A stretch of 45,835 nt of DNA from an uncultured Prevotellaceae bacterium (lineage in GTDB: Bacteria > Bacteroidota > Bacteroidia > Bacteroidales > Bacteroidaceae), in contig CALGGJ010000072.1 of the NCBI GenBank assembly GCA_937915745.1, positions 1 through 45,835 of the forward strand, written 5' to 3'. Under the pieces are notes generated by a model. It ran no database searches. It saw only the letters and a list, made by a program, of their open reading frames with translations, and was not told the origin of the DNA. The position numbers were made by a program, and so were the translations under genes. Shown piece by piece: positions 24,457-32,177 of this stretch; within the stretch, counting starts at the first letter, position 1, and every line of letters begins with the position of its first letter.

Positions 24457-26247
24457 TCATTGTATCTCACTCAGTTCAAGCCAGCGCATTGATTTCTCTT
24501 CGAGTTCGTCGTTGAGTAGTGCTAGTCGTTTCGACATACTCACAATCTGTTCTACATTGGTTGTGCCATTACTGAGGGTCTGTTCTATGTCATGTTTTTC
24601 TGCTTCGAGCCGTTCGATATCGGTCTCGAGTTGTTCCATCTCACGACGTTCCTTGAATGAGAGGCGACGCTGACGGTTGGCATTCCTAAGGGTTCTGTCT
24701 TGCTTTGGCTTGGCCGCTGTGGTAATGTCGGTGGGTTTGGGTTGCAAGTTCCGCCACTCACGGTATTGTGAATAATTTCCCGGGAAATCCTGTATGTCGC
24801 CGTTACCATGAAATACAAGAATGTGATCTACAACCTTATCCATGAAATATCGGTCGTGGCTTACAATGATAAGACATCCTCGGTAGTCCTGCAGATACTC
24901 TTCCAGGATTTGTAATGTCACGATATCGAGGTCGTTGGTAGGTTCGTCGAGTATGAGGAAATTGGGCTGGCGCATCAGTACGGTACACAGATAGAGTCGC
25001 CTGCGTTCACCTCCACTGAGCTTGCTTATATAGTTGTGTTGTTCCTCGGGTGTGAAGAGAAAGTGTTGCAGAAACTGGCTTGCCGACAGTCGTTGTCCTC
25101 CACCCATATCTACGTATTCTGCTATGTCGCGAACTGCATCGATTACTTTCTGATTGTCGCGGAATGTGAGTCCTTCTTGCGAATAATATCCGAATCGGAT
25201 GGTCTGTCCGATGTCATAATAGCCCGAGTCGATTGGTTCGGTACCAAGCAGTGTTTTGATGAATGTAGATTTTCCTGTTCCGTTGTTGCCCACGATACCT
25301 AGTTTCTCATAGCGTGAGAAGGTGTAGTTGAAGTTCTGTAGAATCACTTTCTCATCGAATGCCTTGTTCACGTCATTAGCTATGAAAATCTTGCTCCCGA
25401 TGTATGTTCCTCCCATTTCGAGCCTTACATTACGTTCGTTGATGCGTTGTCGTGCAATTTTTTCGAGTTCGTAGAATGCTTCTTCCCGATAGCGTGCTTT
25501 ATGTCCGCGGGCTTGAGGCATTCGGCGCATCCACTCAAGTTCAGTACGGTAGAGGTTGTTGGCGCGTTCTATTTCGGCAGACAGGTTTTCAATTCGCTCC
25601 TGCCGCTTTTGCAGGTAGTAGCTGTAATTGCCTCGGTAGTTATAGATGCGGTTGTCTTCAATCTCGATGATTGACGAACAAATACGGTCGAGAAAATATC
25701 GGTCGTGTGTCACCATGAAGATGCTCATGGTGGTGCGGCTGAGATAGTTTTCGAGCCATTCTATCATCTCGAGGTCGAGGTGGTTGGTCGGTTCGTCGAG
25801 AATGAGCAGATTCGGTTCGGAAGCTAATACCTTGGCAAGTGCAACACGTTTCACTTGTCCGCCGCTCATGGTACCCACAAGTTGGCTGGTATCTGTAACT
25901 TTCAGTTGGGTGAGTAAGCGTGATGCACGGAGTTCCAGTTGTTCAGGTCTGTCTATATTCTTTGTGTCTCCTGCCACTGCCTGCAAGGCCGTGAGGCTGT
26001 TATCGAATGTAGGTGTTTGTGGCAGATAGCCTATACTCAGGTTGTTGCGCAGTATGATACGCCCCGAGTCATAGCCTTCTGCGCCTGCGAGTATGGATAG
26101 CAGCGTGGATTTTCCCATCCCGTTTTTTGCGATGAGTCCCACGTGTTCTCGTTCGTTTATTGTAAATGTGACATCGTGGAACAGCACTCTGCTGCCTATT
26201 CGTTTGCAGAGCTGCTGCACATCCATGTATGGTTGAGGCGTCGGCAT
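24457..26247 (-). CDS. ABC-F family ATPase (Uup/EttA-like)
   Basis: A 596-residue protein with two tandem ABC cassettes and no membrane region. Cassette 1: Walker A AKNGMGKST, signature MSGGQVKR, Walker B LLILDEPTNHLD. Cassette 2: GNNGTGKST, LSGGERRR, FLILDEPTNDLD. An inter-domain linker rich in charged residues (about 215-275) and a C-terminal coiled coil (about 520-585) match the Uup type. ABC-F proteins act on ribosomes as translation factors. An internal ATG at residue 8 (MDVQQLCKRIG) may be the true start. Confidence 0.92.
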   Translation of the reverse strand: MPTPQPYMDVQQLCKRIGSRVLFHDVTFTINEREHVGLIAKNGMGKSTLLSILAGAEGYDSGRIILRNNLSIGYLPQTPTFDNSLTALQAVAGDTKNIDRPEQLELRASRLLTQLKVTDTSQLVGTMSGGQVKRVALAKVLASEPNLLILDEPTNHLDLEMIEWLENYLSRTTMSIFMVTHDRYFLDRICSSIIEIEDNRIYNYRGNYSYYLQKRQERIENLSAEIERANNLYRTELEWMRRMPQARGHKARYREEAFYELEKIARQRINERNVRLEMGGTYIGSKIFIANDVNKAFDEKVILQNFNYTFSRYEKLGIVGNNGTGKSTFIKTLLGTEPIDSGYYDIGQTIRFGYYSQEGLTFRDNQKVIDAVRDIAEYVDMGGGQRLSASQFLQHFLFTPEEQHNYISKLSGGERRRLYLCTVLMRQPNFLILDEPTNDLDIVTLQILEEYLQDYRGCLIIVSHDRYFMDKVVDHILVFHGNGDIQDFPGNYSQYREWRNLQPKPTDITTAAKPKQDRTLRNANRQRRLSFKERREMEQLETDIERLEAEKHDIEQTLSNGTTNVEQIVSMSKRLALLNDELEEKSMRWLELSEIQ

Positions 26248-26273
26248 TGTTTGTTTGATGTTTACTAATTATG

Positions 26274-26304
26274 AAAAAGGGCTTGCATGGTTGTAGCAAG
26301 CCCT
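26274..26304 (-). terminator. Intrinsic terminator of the TonB-receptor operon
   Basis: On the minus strand a perfect 9-bp stem AGGGCTTGC/GCAAGCCCT with a 9-base loop is followed by TTTTTC. It lies between the OB-fold lipoprotein gene and the ABC-F gene and ends the transcription unit that starts at 31541. Confidence 0.85.
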
Positions 26305-26344
26305 AAACGTAGTGTACTATTTAATGCTTACGTAAAACATGTGC

Positions 26345-27811
26345 TTAATAATCAATCGTTATGGATACAATCCTGAAATGACCTGTCTGGGCATTCCTGG
26401 TTAACACACCAGATGTTGCATTAAGAGTCCATATGTGATCATTATAGTCGTATGTACCAACGCTTACGACTGAATTTTCAGCTGTAGGGTAGTATGAATT
26501 ACCATTGTAGTCTTCACCATATACAATCGTTACATTTTTGATTGTCTTGTCTGAAGATATGGTGAGAGTATTACCACCATACATACGCATGGCTGTACCT
26601 GCATTATAATACTTAGGTGTAGTGGAGCCTTCGCCTTTGCTAAATACTAATGTGGCATCACCAACCTTAATTGCTTTGTCATTAAGGTCTTGTGCATTAT
26701 CATATCCCATAGCAGAGAATGTGATTGTATTGCCTTCAACGGTTGAAGTGTTGTCATCGTTGCCACTCGTATTATCATCATTTCCAGGGTTATCACTTGG
26801 AGAGGTTTCTCCATTCAGACTATACAGATATGCTTTTCCAGTAACAGTCTCTGGGGTGTTGCCTCTGAAGTTAACGACCTTTCCGCATACAATGACATCG
26901 TCACCAACTTTAAGTAATGTACCACTGCTGTACTTTGTATTGCCAAGGTATAGTGCGCGATAAACTTGGAATTGATTGGCTGTTGTGCCATCGTCGCTGA
27001 TGTAGAATGTGGCATTTCCATATTGTGTGCCGTATTGTTCTGTTATTGAAACAACTTTACCTTTTATATATACATTCTCAGATGATTCAACATCACTACC
27101 TAATGAATTGATATAATTGATTGCTGCAACACAGTTGAAAGGGTCTTCAAGTGTACCTGTACCAGTTGCTTCTCCTTCAATAACTGAAGGCTCGTCAGGT
27201 TGCTGCTCACCTGCCACACCTCTTTGCACCCTAAAGTTTTTTACCTCCCATGTGCTTGAATAAGAATCGTGGGCAGTGTGTTTGAGTGCAAGATAAACAG
27301 TTTTACCGATGTAACTCTCTGGTATCTGAACTTCTTGTTCAACAAATGTGAAGCTGCCACCGACACCGTTAAATGAAATAGGGATCTCTGTCCAGGTCGC
27401 AGTTGTTACGTCGTTGGCGTAATCACTGCTAATAAGCAATTTGTGGTCTTCTGCAATAGTCTGCTTCTCATAATTGATGGCTTGGCTAAAGCTCACATAA
27501 GCAGAATCAACATCTTCCAGGTGAACAGCCGGGCTGACAAGATAGGTCTCACCTGCTTGATTTTCTTTTACTCCGTTGCCATCAAAATCTTGATAGCCTG
27601 TGATGACAGCACTGCTATAGTCATTTTTCCATTGAAGTGTTCCACTTGCTGACTTTGAATTGAATTTGCCAAGCGAAGAGGCAAATGTCTCGTTTAACAG
27701 GGTACTTGTAGTTCCTGTTGTGTTGAGTACGTATGGCTCGGGTACGTCTTCGCACGCGGTGAATGCGAAGATGGCTGCAATGGTACTCAGTAATGATAGT
27801 ATTCGTTTCAT
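26345..27811 (-). CDS. Secreted lipoprotein with choice-of-anchor J-like and OB-fold (DUF6359-like) domains
   Basis: A 488-residue lipoprotein. Signal ends at the lipobox Cys (FAFTACEDVPEPY). Residues about 38-205 form a jelly-roll (choice-of-anchor J style, with AVHLEDVDSAYVSFSQAIN). Residues about 215-335 (GTLEDPFNCVAAINYINSL ... VSITEQYGTQYGNATFYISDD ... VGDDVIVCGKVVNF) match the OB-fold of the DUF6359/DUF5689 type. A linker of repeated DDNTSGNDDNTS follows, then a C-terminal beta domain. No nuclease motif is visible, though relatives sit beside extracellular nucleases. Last gene of the TonB receptor operon, followed by a terminator. Confidence 0.75.
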   Translation of the reverse strand: MKRILSLLSTIAAIFAFTACEDVPEPYVLNTTGTTSTLLNETFASSLGKFNSKSASGTLQWKNDYSSAVITGYQDFDGNGVKENQAGETYLVSPAVHLEDVDSAYVSFSQAINYEKQTIAEDHKLLISSDYANDVTTATWTEIPISFNGVGGSFTFVEQEVQIPESYIGKTVYLALKHTAHDSYSSTWEVKNFRVQRGVAGEQQPDEPSVIEGEATGTGTLEDPFNCVAAINYINSLGSDVESSENVYIKGKVVSITEQYGTQYGNATFYISDDGTTANQFQVYRALYLGNTKYSSGTLLKVGDDVIVCGKVVNFRGNTPETVTGKAYLYSLNGETSPSDNPGNDDNTSGNDDNTSTVEGNTITFSAMGYDNAQDLNDKAIKVGDATLVFSKGEGSTTPKYYNAGTAMRMYGGNTLTISSDKTIKNVTIVYGEDYNGNSYYPTAENSVVSVGTYDYNDHIWTLNATSGVLTRNAQTGHFRIVSITIDY

Positions 27812-27831
27812 ATTGTTTTATGTTTATTTGT

Positions 27832-28722
27832 TTAGTCTTCGATTATTTGCATGTCGTTTACTGAGCGGAGTTGCAGTTGCCATCCGCTGTAGTAGGAGAG
27901 TACTCCCGTGAGACGCACTTTTTTCTTTGGCATCTTGAGGAATGCCACTTCGTTTTGTGTGCTGGTGCGTACGGTGATGGTGGTTGAGCCTATCTTGAAG
28001 TTGCGGTCAACTCCCATACCGGCATCTTTCAGTTCGTCTGGGGCGAGTATGGTCTCGTCGTCGCCTTCGGTAAATGTGCCCTCGACGGTGACGAGCATCG
28101 GTGAGTTCTGATAGTTTTGGTATTTTGAGTTGGTGAGCAGGTTGTCGCCTGCGTTCAGGACGGCTGGTTGTATCTTGTCGGCATAGTCTTTAGGTGCTCC
28201 TACGAGGTAGATGTGTGTCTTGCAAAGTTCGAACAGCATAGGGCCCAGACGGAGGTTGTTGCTGCTTGTGATGTATGGTTGGCCAATCTTTGGCAGCTTT
28301 GAGTAGCATCCGATGTATAGTCCTTTGAGGTTGATGCGTACCATCTGTCCCATTTGGAAGTATGGTGTGAGGTATGTGCTCTTGATGGCGAGTACTATAC
28401 AGTTTGTTGGGTCGATTTTGTATCCGTTGGTCTGTGCAAGAACGAGTGTCTGGTAGAGGTTGCCTCCTTCGTCGTTGGCTACGACCACACCTTCGATGAT
28501 GATGTCGTCTTCAACGAGGTTGAATGCGTTGGTTTGTGCGAAAAGGCTCGAGAATGTGTTTTTGAATTCGCTTATTGTTGTTGTCGGCCCGCCTATTGAT
28601 GTCTTGCTGGTTACAAGGTAGTCTTCTACATCGGGTGTGTCGTTGTCGTCCATACACGCTGTGAGCATCATGCTTCCAAGTATCATGAGCAGGGAGCCGA
28701 ATGTCAGTATGTTGTGTTTCAT
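27832..28722 (-). CDS. DUF5689 surface lipoprotein
   Basis: A 296-residue lipoprotein with signal (LILGSMMLTAC lipobox near 23) and a DUF5689-type body: DIIIEGVVVANDEGGNLYQTLVLAQ (OB-fold strand pattern at about 72-96), and a second OB-like unit ending KVRLTGVLSYYSGWQLQLRSVNDM. In Bacteroidetes such proteins are encoded right after a TonB receptor and are thought to act as its surface partner in place of SusD; the ligand is not known. Located 15 bases after the receptor gene and 20 before the OB-fold lipoprotein. Confidence 0.85.
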   Translation of the reverse strand: MKHNILTFGSLLMILGSMMLTACMDDNDTPDVEDYLVTSKTSIGGPTTTISEFKNTFSSLFAQTNAFNLVEDDIIIEGVVVANDEGGNLYQTLVLAQTNGYKIDPTNCIVLAIKSTYLTPYFQMGQMVRINLKGLYIGCYSKLPKIGQPYITSSNNLRLGPMLFELCKTHIYLVGAPKDYADKIQPAVLNAGDNLLTNSKYQNYQNSPMLVTVEGTFTEGDDETILAPDELKDAGMGVDRNFKIGSTTITVRTSTQNEVAFLKMPKKKVRLTGVLSYYSGWQLQLRSVNDMQIIED

Positions 28723-28737
28723 ATCTCTTCTGTTTAT

Positions 28738-31440
28738 TTAGAATCTGTAGTTCACGTTGAGGAATGCGTTGAACGCATTGGCATAGTAGTATTTTGCGTT
28801 GCGCGAGAATTTATATGCTCGTGCTACTCCTGTGCTGTAGAGGTCGTCGCGGTTTTGTTCGAAGCCGCCTGTGCGCAGGTTGCGGTTGTTGGTGATGTTC
28901 TGTAGCGAGAGGTTGATGCTTATGGCGCGTCCTTGTTTCAGGCGTATGAAGCGTCCGATTGATGCGTCGAGCATGAAGCCACCGTTGTATTTCTCGAGGT
29001 GTGGGCTGTATGCTGCGACTTGTCGTCCGTTGGTGTCAAACAGTATTCCACCTTCTTCGTTCAGTATCTGCTGGCCGTTGCGTTCGGTGTCGTCCTCTAT
29101 ATCGAATACAGGGCGGCCGTTGTCTTCGCCTGTGGCTGTGTAGTTGGTGAGTATGTTGCTCAGGCGCCGATATGCTGAGTAGCCTACATATACGCGGTTG
29201 TAGTAGTTGAGGTTCATCTCGAGGAACCATCCGTTGATGTTGTAGTTGGCTCCGAGGCTGAGGGCAGTGAGTGGTGTGCTGCCTACTTTAATGTCTTTCA
29301 TGATGACGCGCAGGGCTTGGTTTTCGCCTGTGATTGGGTTAATCCACTCGTTGAGCTCGTCATTGGTGGTCGAGTTCATGCCTTCGTAGTTTACTTGCGC
29401 GTATGGGTTGTTGGTGTATTTGGCATCGCTCACTGTTCCCATGATGTTGAACGACAGCTGGCTGTTTACCTGATATACGAGTGCTCCTTCCAATCCATAG
29501 TGTTTTTTGCCGATGCCCGTCATTGTGAGGTATGTGAACCGGTTTTCCTGGTCGTTGTAGAATGCTGTCTGTTCTACTTGATTCATGAATTTTGTGTAGA
29601 ATCCGGTGACTTTGCCTACGAGGTTTCCGAAACGGAATCGCCACGAGAGTTCGCTGCTGAAGATGTCTTCAAGTGTGAGGTTGTCAACAAAGTTGTTTTG
29701 CATGCGTGGTGCCACGAATGCGTTGCGTGCGAGTGGTGCTTGCGAATCCCATCCGGCTCCCAGTGTCAGGATGTTGTTTGCTATTGGGCGCAGTGTGAGC
29801 ATTGCTTTTGCTCCGCCGCCGAGAAATTTGGCTTTTCCGCTCTTTCCGTATGAGTTTTCGGGTGCACGTCCGTTCTGCATCTTGCCGTCGCGTTCTATGG
29901 TTGTTCCTTCACCGTAGGCTCCCAGCAAGGTGTTGAGCCTGCCTGTGGTGTATTGGTATTGTCCCCATGCCTTGGCTTTGTTTACGATTATGTTGTAGTC
30001 GTAGCCGAATTTGTCGCCTTTGTATATGCGCTTGTATGGGTTGCGCAGGTCGTTGGCTGCCAGGGTAGGGCTTTCGACGGTTCCGCGTCCGTATTCGTTG
30101 GCCGAGAATTTATCGTAGTCGTAGTACAGCTCACCTCCCAGCAGGTCGGCCATGGTCTTGTAGTGCATGCCTTTGGTGTGGTTGAGTTGCAGACCGAGGC
30201 TGTATTTGTTGTTGATGTCGATGTTGTGATTCCATGTCGAGTTGAGCATGAACACGAGCTGGTTGTTGTGGCGGCGTTCTTGATAGTATAGTGTCTCGCC
30301 TCCGTTCATGTTCTGCACAGAGTTTACGTAGTACATGCGGTCCCAGTTTATCTGCCGGTTGGCTTTGCTTGCAGTCCAGAAGTCGTAGAGGTCTTGCCAT
30401 TGTGACACGAAGTATGGGTTTTCGCTCAGATATTCGGGGTTGTTCTTTTCGAGGTTATATACGTCGAATATGCTGCTTGGAAGGTTTTTATAGTAGTCGG
30501 GGCGTGGGTCGTAGGCATCGCCGTTCCATCCCAGGGCGGTGCTGCTGTATCGGCTCGATTTCATTCCTGCCGATGTGATGAGTTTCTTGTTTTCATCTAC
30601 TTTCCAGTCCCATGTTGCTATTACTGTCGGTTCGAAGTCGTGTACTACTCGCGAGTTTCGTTTGCTTCCGTTCTGGTAGCCCCAGTATGGGTTGTAGTAG
30701 TGTGAGTTTGCCAGCCAGTATGCTTCTTCGGTCGATGCACCCTGTTGCGCACGCTCGGTTGGTGCTCCGAATGTGACGAGCGAGAGGCTGTGCTGTCCGT
30801 TGATTTTCTTTTCGGCAGCAAGGAAGTAGCCGAGCGAGTTGTAGAATGTGCCTTCGATTACTCCCTCTGATGCCCATCGGTAGCCTATGGTTGCTGCAAA
30901 TGCCCACCCGTTGTCCATCAGGCCGGTGGCGTAGGTAAACATGCCTCGTGCCACATAGTTGCGGTTGCAGCCCGATAGTGTGATTTTCTTGCCTGCGGCA
31001 AATGCCGAGGCGCGTGTGTTGATGTTCGATGCTCCACCTATCGGTGCCAGGCTGAAGTTGTTGTACTCGAAGCCTACCACGCCTTCCTGATTGCGTGTGG
31101 CATCGTTCATGCCGCCTATCATGCTGTATGAGAATCGTCCCAGCTCAAGGTCGTTGAGCATGAGGCCGTTCATGTAAACATGGTTGTACATGTTGTCGTA
31201 GGCACGAGTGCGGAATCGCATTGCGCTGAAACGGTAGCCCACCTCCGACTGATAGGGGTCGCTGGCGGCGGCTGTGACCGACGAGACGGTCTGGGCCGCG
31301 TCGTTGTCGTCGTCGAGCTGGCTCTCAGTAAAGGTGAAGTCGGCGTTGTCAGACTGCAAGAGTGTGTCAACTGCCACCTGTGCCTTGACTCCGGCAGAGA
31401 GGCCCAGTAGCAGTGCCACGAGTGTTACACTTTTACTCAT
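28738..31440 (-). CDS. TonB-dependent outer-membrane receptor
   Basis: A 900-residue receptor. Signal peptide (about 1-20, ending GVKAQ), a short low-complexity linker, a plug-like region beginning QSEVGYRFSAMRFRTRAYDNMYNHVYMNG, then a long 22-strand-type barrel rich in aromatic residues and ending in NVNYRF, a terminal aromatic as needed for insertion. The N-terminal carboxypeptidase-regulatory-like domain common in SusC proteins is missing. Its substrate cannot be read from sequence. It is first in an operon with DUF5689 and OB-fold lipoproteins, the arrangement often seen for nucleotide- or phosphate-scavenging type loci (inference). Confidence 0.9.
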   Translation of the reverse strand: MSKSVTLVALLLGLSAGVKAQVAVDTLLQSDNADFTFTESQLDDDNDAAQTVSSVTAAASDPYQSEVGYRFSAMRFRTRAYDNMYNHVYMNGLMLNDLELGRFSYSMIGGMNDATRNQEGVVGFEYNNFSLAPIGGASNINTRASAFAAGKKITLSGCNRNYVARGMFTYATGLMDNGWAFAATIGYRWASEGVIEGTFYNSLGYFLAAEKKINGQHSLSLVTFGAPTERAQQGASTEEAYWLANSHYYNPYWGYQNGSKRNSRVVHDFEPTVIATWDWKVDENKKLITSAGMKSSRYSSTALGWNGDAYDPRPDYYKNLPSSIFDVYNLEKNNPEYLSENPYFVSQWQDLYDFWTASKANRQINWDRMYYVNSVQNMNGGETLYYQERRHNNQLVFMLNSTWNHNIDINNKYSLGLQLNHTKGMHYKTMADLLGGELYYDYDKFSANEYGRGTVESPTLAANDLRNPYKRIYKGDKFGYDYNIIVNKAKAWGQYQYTTGRLNTLLGAYGEGTTIERDGKMQNGRAPENSYGKSGKAKFLGGGAKAMLTLRPIANNILTLGAGWDSQAPLARNAFVAPRMQNNFVDNLTLEDIFSSELSWRFRFGNLVGKVTGFYTKFMNQVEQTAFYNDQENRFTYLTMTGIGKKHYGLEGALVYQVNSQLSFNIMGTVSDAKYTNNPYAQVNYEGMNSTTNDELNEWINPITGENQALRVIMKDIKVGSTPLTALSLGANYNINGWFLEMNLNYYNRVYVGYSAYRRLSNILTNYTATGEDNGRPVFDIEDDTERNGQQILNEEGGILFDTNGRQVAAYSPHLEKYNGGFMLDASIGRFIRLKQGRAISINLSLQNITNNRNLRTGGFEQNRDDLYSTGVARAYKFSRNAKYYYANAFNAFLNVNYRF

Positions 31441-31540
31441 AGTTTGTAGTTTATTGATTTGATTATATCTTAATTCCTTTTTGGCCCGGTAAGAAGGGTA
31501 GCCGATATCCTGGTATCAGCATACTCCAAATTTGTCCCTG

Positions 31541-31571
31541 CAAAGATAGTAAATAATTGAGAAACTGCAAA
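31541..31571 (-). promoter_or_regulatory. Bacteroidetes-type promoter for the TonB-receptor operon
   Basis: Minus strand TTTG (31571-31568), 19 bases, TATCTTTG (31548-31541): a full consensus match. A leader of roughly 95 bases precedes the ATG. Confidence 0.75.
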
Positions 31572-31770
31572 TGTCAAAGGTAATAATTTACGTTTATTGT
31601 TTATAATTTTTATTATTATTACTTTTTAGGTCGCTCATGAGTGCTATTGCTTTATCCCAAATCGGTAATTGGTGCTTATCTGTCGCATCGAAACTTCTGT
31701 GTTTTTGTCAGCTCATCAGAAAAAATGGAGACGCCTGCGTCTTTGCAGGTCATCTTCATGAGTTCCCGTG

Positions 31771-31850
31771 AGTGCGGAGTCTCGGCCCCGTGAGTGCGGA
31801 GTCTCGGACTCGTGAGTGCGGAGTCTCGGACTCGTGAGTGCGGAGTCTCC
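31771..31850. repeat. Family-A array: 22-bp tandem repeat, 3 full units plus 14 bases
   Basis: Units begin at 31771, 31793, 31815 and 31837 (partial). Core AGTGCGGAGTCTCGG, then CCCCGTG in unit 1 and ACTCGTG in units 2 and 3. It has the same phase and the same end point (partial unit of 14 bases) as the array at 3741-3820. Between this and the promoter, 31572-31770 is AT-rich and holds an inverted repeat AGACGC/GCGTCT at 31729-31742. Confidence 0.9.
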
Positions 31851-31926
31851 ATAGATTAGGTAAACAACAAGTTTCGAATGCATAAGTTTCATTAAGTTAC
31901 ATGTCAGATACACTCCTACGCTTCGC

Positions 31927-31947
31927 TCCGTCGGTATGACAGACGGA
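31927..31947. repeat. Small hairpin in the 31.4-32.2 kb intergenic region
   Basis: TCCGTC (31927-31932) pairs with GACGGA (31942-31947) across a 9-base loop. No U-tract. The 31441-32177 gene-free stretch otherwise holds a promoter, one family-A array and two family-B copies; I see no gene there. Confidence 0.35.
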
Positions 31948-32014
31948 ACGTTGCTAAAAAACAGCATGGAGTTTCTGTATATAGCCCCCGTGCAGAAGGT
32001 TCGAAAAATTCAGA

Positions 32015-32071
32015 CGTTTCCTCGCCAAGGCAAAAATGCAAGCACTTTGCTCTTCTGGCTTAACGGAAACG
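32015..32071 (-). repeat. Family-B structured repeat, copy B3 (complete)
   Basis: Minus-strand orientation, 57 bases. Outer stem is CGTTTCC/GGAAACG where B1 has CGTTTTC/GAAAACG, a compensatory pair change. GCCA/TGGC and the inner hairpin are as in B1, with one extra T. Confidence 0.9.
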
Positions 32072-32086
32072 TTGACCTTCGGTCTT

Positions 32087-32143
32087 CGTTTCCTCGCCAA
32101 GGTAAAAATGCAAGCACTTTGCTCTTCTGGCTTAACGGAAACG
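32087..32143 (-). repeat. Family-B structured repeat, copy B4 (complete)
   Basis: Same orientation as B3, 15 bases away across a linker containing GACC-TTC-GGTC. A remnant resembling the family right end (CATGGCGAGA on the minus strand) lies at 32161-32176, directly after the GH30 stop codon, so this may be the rest of a third copy. Confidence 0.9.
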
Positions 32144-32177
32144 TTCGAAAAAATTCGGGCCTTCTCTCGCCATGACG

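Noticed and set aside
31936..32175. 79-residue open frame on the plus strand containing a repeated FPRQGKNASTLLFWLNGNV segment
   Set aside because: It is the translation of family-B repeats B3 and B4 read antisense; the repeated peptide reflects the DNA repeat, not a protein.
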